A model generated the notes under the pieces. It saw only the letters and a list, made by a program, of their open reading frames with translations, did no database searches and was not told the DNA's origin. A program made the translations under genes and the position numbers. Below, in pieces: positions 7,424-21,616 of a DNA stretch of 64,000 bases (position 1 is its first letter; each line of letters starts with the position of its first letter). The stretch is from Tanypteryx hageni (Eukaryota; Arthropoda; Insecta; Odonata; Petaluridae): assembly GCA_028673005.1 (NCBI GenBank), contig CM054118.1, positions 9,562,082 to 9,626,081 of the forward strand, read 5' to 3'.

Positions 7424-8262
7424 GCCAGATACACTTGAGATTTTATTCAGACTTCTTTCGGACATTCATTTTGACCCATGTTATTTTGTGATGATCGTAA
7501 AAACCTCAATTCTGCTTATTGTTTCTCTTAGCTATTCATCTGGTTCAACATAAAGGTTTAGGAAAGAAAGGCAATGTAGACAATGGAGAAATACTTGAGA
7601 AAAGAAATGGTTGAAGCGCTTGTTTCCTCATGTGTGAGAGTATGGATGACTCGAGATGGATATACCGTAAACGTTACGTGATGTTTCTGGTATATCCACC
7701 GTGATGTCATCACGTAACCACTTAACCTAAGCGAAAGATGTGAGTTCATTAGGCATCTGCTGTATCGCTAGTAAATCAAAGCATAAAAACATAACGTCAA
7801 ATACAGAGAGCATGGAAGGAAATAGTACGTCTCTTATGATCTGATCCTCAGTCCCAAAAGGAACGTCGGTCTCTATGGAAGTGTAGAAAGAAGATTTGCT
7901 GAGACTATTTCCTTGTTTTATTATTTGGTGTATAAATATAAGAGCGAAACCGCAAGTTGCAAAAGATAGTGTAGGATTATAATGTGGTTTTTGAGTGAGG
8001 GGTGATCCTGTTCATCCAGCAACAGCAGAGATAATATTGTTTCTTCAAATCAACAAGTTGTTGGCTGCAGGAAGGAAATCTATTTTGGTTAGTAAATAAT
8101 AACATAATTTATCGTGTTGTTTCTTGATGTTTGCTAAAAGCTTATGCAGTGACTTGTATGTTGAGTGAAATGTCTTTGATTTTTAATTAAAATATAAATT
8201 TTTGTGGCCATTATTTTTATGATTTTTAAGTGGAGCTCTAAAACAAATTAAATTATTTTTGA

Positions 8263-8424
8263 TTTGAGTTTGATACTAGTGTTGCATCAACATCTGCAGA
8301 AGTGGTTGCCATTGGTGAAGAACCTAGTGCATTCACCAATTATAGTGATCCTAGTGAGTGGATTTTTCTTTTGATTCATAATCAATTGAATGATATTGTT
8401 AAAAAAATTCTAATCGCATCTTAA
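8263..8424 (+). pseudogene. Possible ZMYM/hAT-like short fragment, unit 2
   Basis: Same open stretch with the SDPSEW motif and the same stop; no change noticed. Confidence 0.32.
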
Positions 8425-8449
8425 GAGAAAATTATAGCTTTCTTCTTTT

Positions 8450-8516
8450 CCTGGTTTCGAACCCTAGACTACTGTGTGGTAGGTCAGCGCTCTAACCACT
8501 AGATCACTGCTACCCC
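8450..8516 (-). ncRNA. tRNA-derived segment, unit 2
   Basis: The B box is intact here (GGTTCGAAACC), unlike unit 1. Confidence 0.5.
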
Positions 8517-8836
8517 GACATCAAAAACTCAACCTCGATAAATAAATAATTAAAAATTTATTTGCATGTTTTCCTAATTAAAATAAAAAATATTTAAATT
8601 TTAAGTCGAGGGCCTTGCAAATTCTATTCACCTAGGGTCCTCGTACTCTCTAAGTCTGCCTCTGGGTATGTATTTTGTAACAAAATTAATCCTTTGCACC
8701 TCCCAAGGTGAATTTCTGGTTGTGCCTCTGGTACCATACACCCAAAAGTTTTTTTGATTTAATTTTCAGTTTCTCTATCATATCCTTCCTTTTTGATCCT
8801 TAAAAAATATTTTTGGAATGATAGGAATAATTTATC

Positions 8837-10057
8837 AGTCAATTAAGTTCTTTCATTGTAATTGCTGAACCACTAACCTCAATTATTAACCAATCACTGA
8901 GTGATGGCATCTATCCTGAGCCTCTAAAATTAGCCAAAATTATCCCAATCTTCAAAAAGGGTTCACGAAATGATCCAGGAAGTTACAGACTTATCCTCAA
9001 TAGCCAAGGTGCTCGAAATTGTTATGTTCAAACAAATTTACCACCACTTTGAATTCTTTGACCTCTTCTCTCCTGCCCAATATGCATTCAGAGTTAGAAA
9101 GTCGACGACTAGTGCTGTAGAATCTCTTGTGACAACCATTCCAACTGCTTTTGAAAACAAGGAATATGCCAGTGTGACTCTTTGCGATCTTTCCAAAGCA
9201 TTTGACTGTGTATCTCATGATATACTGCTACTTAAACTACATTATTATGGGATTAGAGGTAATGCACTCAAAATCATTGAGTCCTACCTCTTGAACCGAT
9301 GTCAACTAGTCTATGTCAATGGCCAGCAATCTGAAATTTCCATGATTTAGTATGGGTTTCCTCAAGGCCCCGTTCTTGGGCCCCTTTTCTTTATCATAAT
9401 GATCAATGACTTGGTATCTAGTGTTTCTGGAAAGTTCGTACTCTTCGCAGATGATACCACATTTGTTAACTGTTTCTGGCCATGCTGTTGCTATATCTAT
9501 ATCATCTTCAACCCTGACAGTTGCCAAGTCTTGGTTTGATGCTAATGAACTCTTTATAAATGTTGACAAGACTCAGAATATAATATTCTCTCTAAAGCAT
9601 ATCCCTAATATCCACATTTCTAATGATCCTGTGAAACTATTAGGTTTCGTACTTTACCCAAAATTATCTTGGGATAATGAAACTGCCTCGAGTGCTCTTT
9701 ATGATAAGAAAGCTGAAATCATGTGTATCTAGATCCTATATTAGATGTGTGTACTTTGCATTTTTTCATTGTCACATTAACTATGGTATTTGTTTATGGG
9801 AAAATGCCTCAGCTGTAAATAAAGTCTTTCTGCTGCAAAAGAAAGCAGTACCATTGCTAACTGGTGCATCCTATAGAGAGCACTGTGGGCCTCTATTTGG
9901 TCGTACAGGTATCATGACTCTATATGGCTGTTATATTTATGCCAATCTCCGACATGTAAAACAAAATATTGGTAATTTTATAGTAAGGTCTGATGTGCAT
10001 ACCCATAGTACTAGATTTGGTACCAAACTGGATCTTCCACGAGTGAGACTTACTAAG
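8837..10057 (+). pseudogene. Jockey-type RT fragment, unit 2
   Basis: Identical disablements; the in-frame TAG is at 9348-9350. Confidence 0.88.
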
Positions 10058-10743
10058 GCAAGACGTAAGGCTTTCCTTGATCGAGGATACCCTGCCGACT
10101 TAGTCCACACCATCTCCACCCCCTCCAGACACCCACCCATCTTGAACTCACCCACGAAGACAGAAGTTCCTCTGACTCTCACTACAACCTTTCACCCGGG
10201 GCTGCACGAAGCCCTAAATAGCATCCCCGCGGCCGCCCATCCAATTCTCCTCAACATACCCACAACTATGCTACTCTTCCCTAAACCCCTATGATATCCT
10301 TCTGCCGACCTAGGAATCTTGGCGACCTGCTATGGCGCAAGGAACTCCCCACCAGTCCTCCCCTTGTAACAGACCACTTTGTCTCACTTGCCCCATCTTA
10401 GATACTTCTTCCTCATTTACCAACCCTGTTACCCAAATCTCCTATCCAATCTTATCCTGCAGCACGTGTACCTCCAAAAACATAATATATCTTCTTATCT
10501 GTACTCACAACCACACCCATTAATATCTGCATGAACGGCCATCAGAATAGCATCTCTCTTAGGCACCCCCTTCCGGTGGCCGACCATGCGTTAACCTACT
10601 CCCTTCCCTTCAATAGCGGCTTCACAGTAAAAACCATTCGTGCTCTTCCAAGTAGTTTTCGCGCACCATAACCCTGTCAATGGTAACTTGCCCATATTGA
10701 CATCTTCCGCTCCCTCTCCTTACCAGGTTTAAACCTTTGTTAA
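10058..10743 (+). pseudogene. PLE C-terminus with broken GIY-YIG, unit 2
   Basis: A at 10482 changes Val to Ile in the first GIY-YIG strand (SKNIIYLL). Confidence 0.75.
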
Positions 10744-10954
10744 CACCCCCACTCCAATCACCCCTCTTTCCTTTCCCCTTCTCCCTCTTTTCCCGAACCC
10801 CTACCTCCAGTGTTATGCTTACTTTTAGTAACTGAAGAAGGGCATGTGGGGCCCAAAAGCTTCCAATTACTAGCCTTCCTCTATCGCTGTGGACGTCTAC
10901 AACCATATGGTAAGTGTTCACTGGCTCCTTCCTATCCCTCTCAACCTCTCATTG

Positions 10955-10956
<2 letters not shown>

Positions 10957-11026
<70 letters not shown>
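10957..11026 (+). repeat. Microsatellite (TA)28(CA)7, unit 3
   Basis: TA run 10957-11012, CA run 11013-11026. Confidence 0.98.
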
Positions 11027-11027
<1 letters not shown>

Positions 11028-11298
11028 GGTGATTCATGAAGATATAGCATAACTTCAGGAGCTGATTTCTGAGGTCATTGTGAATACAAAATTTCATCTG
11101 AACAAGGGTCCAAATCTGAATAATTACAGAGATATGGCTGTTTAAATCTAAGAAAAAGACCAATTATGAGTGATATTGAATAAAAATAATAACAATACTT
11201 ACAAATACATAGACATAACTGATCATGTGTTGATTTATTTATTTATTTTTATTTAGGAAAGTTAAAGTCTGTGTTTACAGATACGTACGCACATATGT

Positions 11299-11970
11299 TT
11301 AGAGTAGATTCTCAAAAACACCACCTTCGACTTCAATGCATTTTGCTGCCCCTGCTTGAATTGCATGCACTGCTCGCCTTAGCTCATCATGGCTGTCTTT
11401 TATGCGAGCTGCAGCATTCAATATGCGATCAAGTAATGCATCCCATGTTTGCACTTTTGTGTGGTATACAAGATCTATCATCCACCCCCACAGGCAAAAT
11501 TCTAAAGGGTTTAGGTCCGGTGGCCAATTTTGTGGACCACTGCGACTGATCCATCGCCCAGGGAACCAGTGATTGAGGTAAGTAACCACTGCATGGGAAA
11601 AATTAGGAGGTCCATCAGGTTGGAAGTGCATTTGACATCGTGTAGCCAAAGGTACATCTTCTAACAGTTGCGGCAATTCGTTTTGCAGAAATTGTAGATA
11701 GACCTGTCTAGTAAGACGACTCTCAAAAATAAATGGACCAATCAACTGATCATAGAGGATTCCACATTACACATTAACACTGAATCTGTGTTGAAAACTA
11801 CTCTCCACATTGGCATGGGGATTAATTTCTGACCAAACATGGGAATTGTGTGCGTTGTTGACACCATCTCGGGTGAATTGAGCTTCATCACTGAACAGGA
11901 TGTAACGATGCAAAGATACAGAGCCGGCCACAAGCATGTGCGAGCAGTGCTGTTGCATTGGGCCCCGCAC
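11299..11970 (-). pseudogene. Mariner/Tc1-type transposase fragment, unit 3
   Basis: Internal TAA at 11769-11767; no copy-specific change seen. Confidence 0.85.
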
Positions 11971-11997
11971 TCAGCTGGGACAGATCATGCCGGTACC

Positions 11998-12767
11998 TTA
12001 GCGGCAACAGAAAACGAAAGAAAAATGCGAGAAAAAAAGAAGTCGCAAAATTAAAAAATGCTATGTTAAAATATATTATGACAACAACCTCGAAGATAGG
12101 AACCATTGTAAAGGTATCGAAGGATGGAGAAGAAGAAAACAATGAAAATGAAGAAAAAATCGAGAACAACCGAACAAGATCTAAAAGTACAACCATCAAA
12201 AACAGGCGAAGATGAAGCTACTGCAGTCGATGTTGATGTAAATATCGAGGATACTTCAGATCAAAATCTGGCGGAAAAACACAAAGAGAAATCTACAATC
12301 GAGGGTACAGGAAAACAAGTTCAACAATGAACTTCATTACTGATAATAGTCCAACAACAACAAGAATCCAATAAAAATTTTAATGTTGAAGATCAAGCAA
12401 CCTGGCCAAAAAATTTAACCGATGGAATGAGAACATTAATAATTAAAAATGGTCCCATTCAAGTAAAATCTAAGAATTTTCTCCGAGACACCCATGGAAG
12501 ATACTGTTCCAACTATTATTATAATAAGAAATTGCCGAATGGGGAAAATCAGCAAAGAAGATGGTTGACATATTGGAGTAGTACGAATAGTGTATGGTGT
12601 TTGCTTGTAAACTGTTCTCAAATTCAGAATCCGCCTTATGCAATCAGGGTTTCACAGATTGGCTCCATTTAAGTACAAGAATTCCTGAACATGTTAGAAC
12701 ATCGCCTCATAGACGTGGGGCCCTGGACGACTGCCCACCCAGCCCACCCCCCTTCAGGCGGCTCTGA
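11998..12767 (+). pseudogene. hAT/ZMYM-like zf-TTF fragment, unit 3
   Basis: Private C at 12484 is silent (AGA to CGA, Arg in FLRDTHG). Confidence 0.67.
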
Positions 12768-13606
12768 GCCAGATACACTTGAGATTTTATTCAGACTTCT
12801 TTCGGACATTCATTTTGACCCATGTTATTTTGTGATGATCGTAAAAACCTCAATTCTGCTTATTGTTTCTCTTAGCTATTCATCTGGTTCAACATAAAGG
12901 TTTAGGAAAGAAAGGCAATGTAGACAATGGAGAAATACTTGAGAAAAGAAATGGTTGAAGCGCTTGTTTCCTCATGTGTGAGAGTATGGATGACTCGAGA
13001 TGGATATACCGTAAACGTTACGTGATGTTTCTGGTATATCCACCGTGATGTCATCACGTAACCACTTAACCTAAGCGAAAGATGTGAGTTCATTAGGCAT
13101 CTGCTGTATCACTAGTAAATCAAAGCATAAAAACATAACGTCAAATACAGAGAGCATGGAAGGAAATAGTACGTCTCTTATGATCTGATCCTCAGTCCCA
13201 AAAGGAACGTCGGTCTCTATGGAAGTGTAGAAAGAAGATTTGCTGAGACTATTTCCTTGTTTTATTATTTGGTGTATAAATATAAGAGCGAAACCGCAAG
13301 TTGCAAAAGATAGTGTAGGATTATAATGTGGTTTTTGAGTGAGGGGTGATCCTGTTCATCCAGCAACAGCAGAGATAATATTGTTTCTTCAAATCAACAA
13401 GTTGTTGGCTGCAGGAAGGAAATCTATTTTGGTTAGTAAATAATAACATAATTTATCGTGTTGTTTCTTGATGTTTGCTAAAAGCTTATGCAGTGACTTG
13501 TATGTTGAGTGAAATGTCTTTGATTTTTAATTAAAATATAAATTTTTGTGGCCATTATTTTTATGATTTTTAAGTGGAGCTCTAAAACAAATTAAATTAT
13601 TTTTGA

Positions 13607-13768
13607 TTTGAGTTTGATACTAGTGTTGCATCAACATCTGCAGAAGTGGTTGCCATTGGTGAAGAACCTAGTGCATTCACCAATTATAGTGATCCTAGTG
13701 AGTGGATTTTTCTTTTGATTCATAATCAATTGAATGATATTGTTAAAAAAATTCTAATCGCATCTTAA
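13607..13768 (+). pseudogene. Possible ZMYM/hAT-like short fragment, unit 3
   Basis: SDPSEW-containing stretch; no change noticed. Confidence 0.32.
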
Positions 13769-13793
13769 GAGAAAATTATAGCTTTCTTCTTTT

Positions 13794-13860
13794 CCTGGTT
13801 TTGAACCCTAGACTACTGTGTGGTAGGTCAGCGCTCTAACCACTAGATCACTGCTACCCC
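13794..13860 (-). ncRNA. tRNA-derived segment, unit 3
   Basis: B-box CpG lost through T at 13802, the state otherwise seen only in unit 1. Confidence 0.48.
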
Positions 13861-14180
13861 GACATCAAAAACTCAACCTCGATAAATAAATAATTAAAAA
13901 TTTATTTGCATGTTTTCCTAATTAAAATAAAAAATATTTAAATTTTAAGTCGAGGGCCTTGCAAATTCTATTCACCTAGGGTCCTCGTACTCTCTAAGTC
14001 TGCCTCTGGGTATGTATTTTGTAACAAAATTAATCCTTTGCACCTCCCAAGGTGAATTTCTGGTTGTGCCTCTGGTACCATACACCCAAAAGTTTTTTTG
14101 ATTTAATTTTCAGTTTCTCTATCATATCCTTCCTTTTTGATCCTTAAAAAATATTTTTGGAATGATAGGAATAATTTATC

Positions 14181-15401
14181 AGTCAATTAAGTTCTTTCAT
14201 TGTAATTGCTGAACCACTAACCTCAATTATTAACCAATCACTGAGTGATGGCATCTATCCTGAGCCTCTAAAATTAGCCAAAATTATCCCAATCTTCAAA
14301 AAGGGTTCACGAAATGATCCAGGAAGTTACAGACTTATCCTCAATAGCCAAGGTGCTCGAAATTGTTATGTTCAAACAAATTTACCACCACTTTGAATTC
14401 TTTGACCTCTTCTCTCCTGCCCAATATGCATTCAGAGTTAGAAAGTCGACGACTAGTGCTGTAGAATCTCTTGTGACAACCATTCCAACTGCTTTTGAAA
14501 ACAAGGAATATGCCAGTGTGACTCTTTGCGATCTTTCCAAAGCATTTGACTGTGTATCTCATGATATACTGCTACTTAAACTACATTATTATGGGATTAG
14601 AGGTAATGCACTCAAAATCATTGAGTCCTACCTCTTGAACCGATGTCAACTAGTCTATGTCAATGGCCAGCAATCTGAAATTTCCATGATTTAGTATGGG
14701 TTTCCTCAAGGCCCCGTTCTTGGGCCCCTTTTCTTTATCATAATGATCAATGACTTGGTATCTAGTGTTTCTGGAAAGTTCGTACTCTTCGCAGATGATA
14801 CCACATTTGTTAACTGTTTCTGGCCATGCTGTTGCTATATCTATATCATCTTCAACCCTGACAGTTGCCAAGTCTTGGTTTGATGCTAATGAACTCTTTA
14901 TAAATGTTGACAAGACTCAGAATATAATATTCTCTCTAAAGCATATCCCTAATATCCACATTTCTAATGATCCTGTGAAACTATTAGGTTTCGTACTTTA
15001 CCCAAAATTATCTTGGGATAATGAAACTGCCTCGAGTGCTCTTTATGATAAGAAAGCTGAAATCATGTGTATCTAGATCCTATATTAGATGTGTGTACTT
15101 TGCATTTTTTCATTGTCACATTAACTATGGTATTTGTTTATGGGAAAATGCCTCAGCTGTAAATAAAGTCTTTCTGCTGCAAAAGAAAGCAGTACCATTG
15201 CTAACTGGTGCATCCTATAGAGAGCACTGTGGGCCTCTATTTGGTCGTACAGGTATCATGACTCTATATGGCTGTTATATTTATGCCAATCTCCGACATG
15301 TAAAACAAAATATTGGTAATTTTATAGTAAGGTCTGATGTGCATACCCATAGTACTAGATTTGGTACCAAACTGGATCTTCCACGAGTGAGACTTACTAA
15401 G
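14181..15401 (+). pseudogene. Jockey-type RT fragment, unit 3
   Basis: In-frame TAG at 14692-14694; other breaks as in unit 1. Confidence 0.88.
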
Positions 15402-16087
15402 GCAAGACGTAAGGCTTTCCTTGATCGAGGATACCCTGCCGACTTAGTCCACACCATCTCCACCCCCTCCAGACACCCACCCATCTTGAACTCACCCACG
15501 AAGACAGAAGTTCCTCTGACTCTCACTACAACCTTTCACCCGGGGCTGCACGAAGCCCTAAATAGCATCCCCGCGGCCGCCCATCCAATTCTCCTCAACA
15601 TACCCACAACTATGCTACTCTTCCCTAAACCCCTATGATATCCTTCTGCCGACCTAGGAATCTTGGCGACCTGCTATGGCGCAAGGAACTCCCCACCAGT
15701 CCTCCCCTTGTAACAGACCACTTTGTCTCACTTGCCCCATCTTAGATACTTCTTCCTCATTTACCAACCCTGTTACCCAAATCTCCTATCCAATCTTATC
15801 CTGCAGCACGTGTACCTCCAAAAACGTAATATATCTTCTTATCTGTACTCACAACCACACCCATTAATATCTGCATGAACGGCCATCAGAATAGCATCTC
15901 TCTTAGGCACCCCCTTCCGGTGGCCGACCATGCGTTAACCTACTCCCTTCCCTTCAATAGCGGCTTCACAGTAAAAACCATTCGTGCTCTTCCAAGTAGT
16001 TTTCGCGCACCATAACCCTGTCAATGGTAACTTGCCCATATTGACATCTTCCGCTCCCTCTCCTTACCAGGTTTAAACCTTTGTTAA
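15402..16087 (+). pseudogene. PLE C-terminus with broken GIY-YIG, unit 3
   Basis: Carries the Val (SKNVIYLL) version of the GIY strand. Confidence 0.75.
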
Positions 16088-16300
16088 CACCCCCACTCCA
16101 ATCACCCCTCTTTCCTTTCCCCTTATCCCTCTTTTCCCGAACCCCTACCTCCAGTGTTATGCTTACTTTTAGTAACTGAAGAAGGGCATGTGGGGCCCAA
16201 AAGCTTCCAATTACTAGCCTTCCTCTATCGCTGTGGACGTCTACAACCATATGGTAAGTGTTCACTGGCTCCTTCCTATCCCTCTCAACCTCTCATTGCT

Positions 16301-16342
<42 letters not shown>
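16301..16342 (+). repeat. Microsatellite (TA)14(CA)7, unit 4
   Basis: TA run 16301-16328, CA run 16329-16342. First of four consecutive units with a short tract (13-15 TA). Confidence 0.98.
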
Positions 16343-16343
<1 letters not shown>

Positions 16344-16614
16344 GGTGATTCATGAAGATATAGCATAACTTCAGGAGCTGATTTCTGAGGTCATTGTGAA
16401 TACAAAATTTCATCTGAACAAGGGTCCAAATCTGAATAATTACAGAGATATGGCTGTTTAAATCTAAGAAAAAGACCAATTATGAGTGATATTGAATAAA
16501 AATAATAACAATACTTACAAATACATAGACATAACTGATCATGTGTTGATTTATTTATTTATTTTTATTTAGGAAAGTTAAAGTCTGTGTTTACAGATAC
16601 GTACGCACATATGT

Positions 16615-17286
16615 TTACAGTAGATTCTCAAAAACACCACCTTCGACTTCAATGCATTTTGCTGCCCCTGCTTGAATTGCATGCACTGCTCGCCTTAGCT
16701 CATCATGGCTGTCTTTTATGCGAGCTGCAGCATTCAATATGCGATCAAGTAATGCATCCCATGTTTGCACTTTTGTGTGGTATACAAGATCTATCATCCA
16801 CCCCCACAGGCAAAATTCTAAAGGGTTTAGGTCCGGTGGCCAATTTTGTGGACCACTGCGACTGATCCATCGCCCAGGGAACCAGTGATTGAGGTAAGTA
16901 ACCACTGCATGGGAAAAATTAGGAGGTCCATCAGGTTGGAAGTGCATTTGACATCGTGTAGCCAAAGGTACATCTTCTAACAGTTGCGGCAATTCGTTTT
17001 GCAGAAATTGTAGATAGACCTGTCTAGTAAGACGACTCTCAAAAATAAATGGACCAATCAACTGATCATAGAGGATTCCACATTACACATTAACACTGAA
17101 TCTGTGTTGAAAACTACTCTCCACATTGGCATGGGGATTAATTTCTGACCAAACATGGGAATTGTGTGCGTTGTTGACACCATCTCGGGTGAATTGAGCT
17201 TCATCACTGAACAGGATGTAACGATGCAAAGATACAGAGCCGGCCACAAGCATGTGCGAGCAGTGCTGTTGCATTGGGCCCCGCAC
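16615..17286 (-). pseudogene. Mariner/Tc1-type transposase fragment, unit 4
   Basis: Private C at 16618 is silent in the last Leu codon. Internal TAA at 17085-17083. Confidence 0.85.
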
Positions 17287-17313
17287 TCAGCTGGGACAGA
17301 TCATGCCGGTACC

Positions 17314-18083
17314 TTAGCGGCAACAGAAAACGAAAGAAAAATGCGAGAAAAAAAGAAGTCGCAAAATTAAAAAATGCTATGTTAAAATATATTATGACAA
17401 CAACCTCGAAGATAGGAACCATTGTAAAGGTATCGAAGGATGGAGAAGAAGAAAACAATGAAAATGAAGAAAAAATCGAGAACAACCGAACAAGATCTAA
17501 AAGTACAACCATCAAAAACAGGCGAAGATGAAGCTACTGCAGTCGATGTTGATGTAAATATCGAGGATACTTCAGATCAAAATCTGGCGGAAAAACACAA
17601 AGAGAAATCTACAATCGAGGGTACAGGAAAACAAGTTCAACAATGAACTTCATTACTGATAATAGTCCAACAACAACAAGAATCCAATAAAAATTTTAAT
17701 GTTGAAGATCAAGCAACCTGGCCAAAAAATTTAACCGATGGAATGAGAACATTAATAATTAAAAATGGTCCCATTCAAGTAAAATCTAAGAATTTTCTCA
17801 GAGACACCCATGGAAGATACTGTTCCAACTATTATTATAATAAGAAATTGCCGAATGGGGAAAATCAGCAAAGAAGATGGTTGACATATTGGAGTAGTAC
17901 GAATAGTGTATGGTGTTTGCTTGTAAACTGTTCTCAAATTCAGAATCCGCCTTATGCAATCAGGGTTTCACAGATTGGCTCCATTTAAGTACAAGAATTC
18001 CTGAACATGTTAGAACATCGCCTCATAGACGTGGGGCCCTGGACGACTGCCCACCCAGCCCACCCCCCTTCAGGCGGCTCTGA
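17314..18083 (+). pseudogene. hAT/ZMYM-like zf-TTF fragment, unit 4
   Basis: No copy-specific change noticed; TGA at 17644-17646 and the later frameshift are present. Confidence 0.67.
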
Positions 18084-18922
18084 GCCAGATACACTTGAGA
18101 TTTTATTCAGACTTCTTTCGGACATTCATTTTGACCCATGTTATTTTGTGATGATCGTAAAAACCTCAATTCTGCTTATTGTTTCTCTTAGCTATTCATC
18201 TGGTTCAACATAAAGGTTTAGGAAAGAAAGGCAATGTAGACAATGGAGAAATACTTGAGAAAAGAAATGGTTGAAGCGCTTGTTTCCTCATGTGTGAGAG
18301 TATGGATGACTCGAGATGGATATACCGTAAACGTTACGTGATGTTTCTGGTATATCCACCGTGATGTCATCACGTAACCACTTAACCTAAGCGAAAGATG
18401 TGAGTTCATTAGGCATCTGCTGTATCGCTAGTAAATCAAAGCATAAAAACATAACGTCAAATACAGAGAGCATGGAAGGAAATAGTACGTCTCTTATGAT
18501 CTGATCCTCAGTCCCAAAAGGAACGTCGGTCTCTATGGAAGTGTAGAAAGAAGATTTGCTGAGACTATTTCCTTGTTTTATTATTTGGTGTATAAATATA
18601 AGAGCGAAACCGCAAGTTGCAAAAGATAGTGTAGGATTATAATGTGGTTTTTGAGTGAGGGGTGATCCTGTTCATCCAGCAACAGCAGAGATAATATTGT
18701 TTCTTCAAATCAACAAGTTGTTGGCTGCAGGAAGGAAATCTATTTTGGTTAGTAAATAATAACATAATTTATCGTGTTGTTTCTTGATGTTTGCTAAAAG
18801 CTTATGCAGTGACTTGTATGTTGAGTGAAATGTCTTTGATTTTTAATTAAAATATAAATTTTTGTGGCCATTATTTTTATGATTTTTAAGTGGAGCTCTA
18901 AAACAAATTAAATTATTTTTGA

Positions 18923-19084
18923 TTTGAGTTTGATACTAGTGTTGCATCAACATCTGCAGAAGTGGTTGCCATTGGTGAAGAACCTAGTGCATTCACCAAT
19001 TATAGTGATCCTAGTGAGTGGATTTTTCTTTTGATTCATAATCAATTGAATGATATTGTTAAAAAAATTCTAATCGCATCTTAA
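18923..19084 (+). pseudogene. Possible ZMYM/hAT-like short fragment, unit 4
   Basis: SDPSEW-containing stretch; no change noticed. Confidence 0.32.
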
Positions 19085-19109
19085 GAGAAAATTATAGCTT
19101 TCTTCTTTT

Positions 19110-19176
19110 CCTGGTTTCGAACCCTAGACTACTGTGTGGTAGGTCAGCGCTCTAACCACTAGATCACTGCTACCCC
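19110..19176 (-). ncRNA. tRNA-derived segment, unit 4
   Basis: Intact B box. Confidence 0.5.
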
Positions 19177-19496
19177 GACATCAAAAACTCAACCTCGATA
19201 AATAAATAATTAAAAATTTATTTGCATGTTTTCCTAATTAAAATAAAAAATATTTAAATTTTAAGTCGAGGGCCTTGCAAATTCTATTCACCTAGGGTCC
19301 TCGTACTCTCTAAGTCTGCCTCTGGGTATGTATTTTGTAACAAAATTAATCCTTTGCACCTCCCAAGGTGAATTTCTGGTTGTGCCTCTGGTACCATACA
19401 CCCAAAAGTTTTTTTGATTTAATTTTCAGTTTCTCTATCATATCCTTCCTTTTTGATCCTTAAAAAATATTTTTGGAATGATAGGAATAATTTATC

Positions 19497-20717
19497 AGTC
19501 AATTAAGTTCTTTCATTGTAATTGCTGAACCACTAACCTCAATTATTAACCAATCACTGAGTGATGGCATCTATCCTGAGCCTCTAAAATTAGCCAAAAT
19601 TATCCCAATCTTCAAAAAGGGTTCACGAAATGATCCAGGAAGTTACAGACTTATCCTCAATAGCCAAGGTGCTCGAAATTGTTATGTTCAAACAAATTTA
19701 CCACCACTTTGAATTCTTTGACCTCTTCTCTCCTGCCCAATATGCATTCAGAGTTAGAAAGTCGACGACTAGTGCTGTAGAATCTCTTGTGACAACCATT
19801 CCAACTGCTTTTGAAAACAAGGAATATGCCAGTGTGACTCTTTGCGATCTTTCCAAAGCATTTGACTGTGTATCTCATGATATACTGCTACTTAAACTAC
19901 ATTATTATGGGATTAGAGGTAATGCACTCAAAATCATTGAGTCCTACCTCTTGAACCGATGTCAACTAGTCTATGTCAATGGCCAGCAATCTGAAATTTC
20001 CATGATTTAGTATGGGTTTCCTCAAGGCCCCGTTCTTGGGCCCCTTTTCTTTATCATAATGATCAATGACTTGGTATCTAGTGTTTCTGGAAAGTTCGTA
20101 CTCTTCGCAGATGATACCACATTTGTTAACTGTTTCTGGCCATGCTGTTGCTATATCTATATCATCTTCAACCCTGACAGTTGCCAAGTCTTGGTTTGAT
20201 GCTAATGAACTCTTTATAAATGTTGACAAGACTCAGAATATAATATTCTCTCTAAAGCATATCCCTAATATCCACATTTCTAATGATCCTGTGAAACTAT
20301 TAGGTTTCGTACTTTACCCAAAATTATCTTGGGATAATGAAACTGCCTCGAGTGCTCTTTATGATAAGAAAGCTGAAATCATGTGTATCTAGATCCTATA
20401 TTAGATGTGTGTACTTTGCATTTTTTCATTGTCACATTAACTATGGTATTTGTTTATGGGAAAATGCCTCAGCTGTAAATAAAGTCTTTCTGCTGCAAAA
20501 GAAAGCAGTACCATTGCTAACTGGTGCATCCTATAGAGAGCACTGTGGGCCTCTATTTGGTCGTACAGGTATCATGACTCTATATGGCTGTTATATTTAT
20601 GCCAATCTCCGACATGTAAAACAAAATATTGGTAATTTTATAGTAAGGTCTGATGTGCATACCCATAGTACTAGATTTGGTACCAAACTGGATCTTCCAC
20701 GAGTGAGACTTACTAAG
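19497..20717 (+). pseudogene. Jockey-type RT fragment, unit 4
   Basis: In-frame TAG at 20008-20010; no copy-specific change seen. Confidence 0.88.
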
Positions 20718-21403
20718 GCAAGACGTAAGGCTTTCCTTGATCGAGGATACCCTGCCGACTTAGTCCACACCATCTCCACCCCCTCCAGACACCCACCCAT
20801 CTTGAACTCACCCACGAAGACAGAAGTTCCTCTGACTCTCACTACAACCTTTCACCCGGGGCTGCACGAAGCCCTAAATAGCATCCCCGCGGCCGCCCAT
20901 CCAATTCTCCTCAACATACCCACAACTATGCTACTCTTCCCTAAACCCCTATGATATCCTTCTGCCGACCTAGGAATCTTGGCGACCTGCTATGGCGCAA
21001 GGAACTCCCCACCAGTCCTCCCCTTGTAACAGACCACTTTGTCTCACTTGCCCCATCTTAGATACTTCTTCCTCATTTACCAACCCTGTTACCCAAATCT
21101 CCTATCCAATCTTATCCTGCAGCACGTGTACCTCCAAAAACGTAATATATCTTCTTATCTGTACTCACAACCACACCCATTAATATCTGCATGAACGGCC
21201 ATCAGAATAGCATCTCTCTTAGGCACCCCCTTCCGGTGGCCGACCATGCGTTAACCTACTCCCTTCCCTTCAATAGCGGCTTCACAGTAAAAACCATTCG
21301 TGCTCTTCCAAGTAGTTTTCGCGCACCATAACCCTGTCAATGGTAACTTGCCCATATTGACATCTTCCGCTCCCTCTCCTTACCAGGTTTAAACCTTTGT
21401 TAA
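20718..21403 (+). pseudogene. PLE C-terminus with broken GIY-YIG, unit 4
   Basis: Val version of the GIY strand; same missing YIG segment. Confidence 0.75.
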
Positions 21404-21616
21404 CACCCCCACTCCAATCACCCCTCTTTCCTTTCCCCTTATCCCTCTTTTCCCGAACCCCTACCTCCAGTGTTATGCTTACTTTTAGTAACTGAAGAAG
21501 GGCATGTGGGGCCCAAAAGCTTCCAATTACAAGCCTTCCTCTATCGCTGTGGACGTCTACAACCATATGGTAAGTGTTCACTGGCTCCTTCCTATCCCTC
21601 TCAACCTCTCATTGCT

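Larger units (their letters stand above)
5361..10696 (+). repeat. Tandem unit 2 (5336 bp)
   Basis: Microsatellite (TA)22(CA)9. T at 6884 is shared only with unit 7 (33494). A at 10482 is shared with units 8, 9, 10 and 12. No private substitution was noticed. Confidence 0.97.
10697..16040 (+). repeat. Tandem unit 3 (5344 bp)
   Basis: Microsatellite (TA)28(CA)7. Private C at 12484. A at 13111 is shared with units 5 and 6; T at 13802 is shared with unit 1. Confidence 0.97.
16041..21356 (+). repeat. Tandem unit 4 (5316 bp)
   Basis: Microsatellite (TA)14(CA)7. First of four consecutive units (4 to 7) carrying A instead of C at unit offset 84 (here 16125). Private C at 16618. Confidence 0.97.
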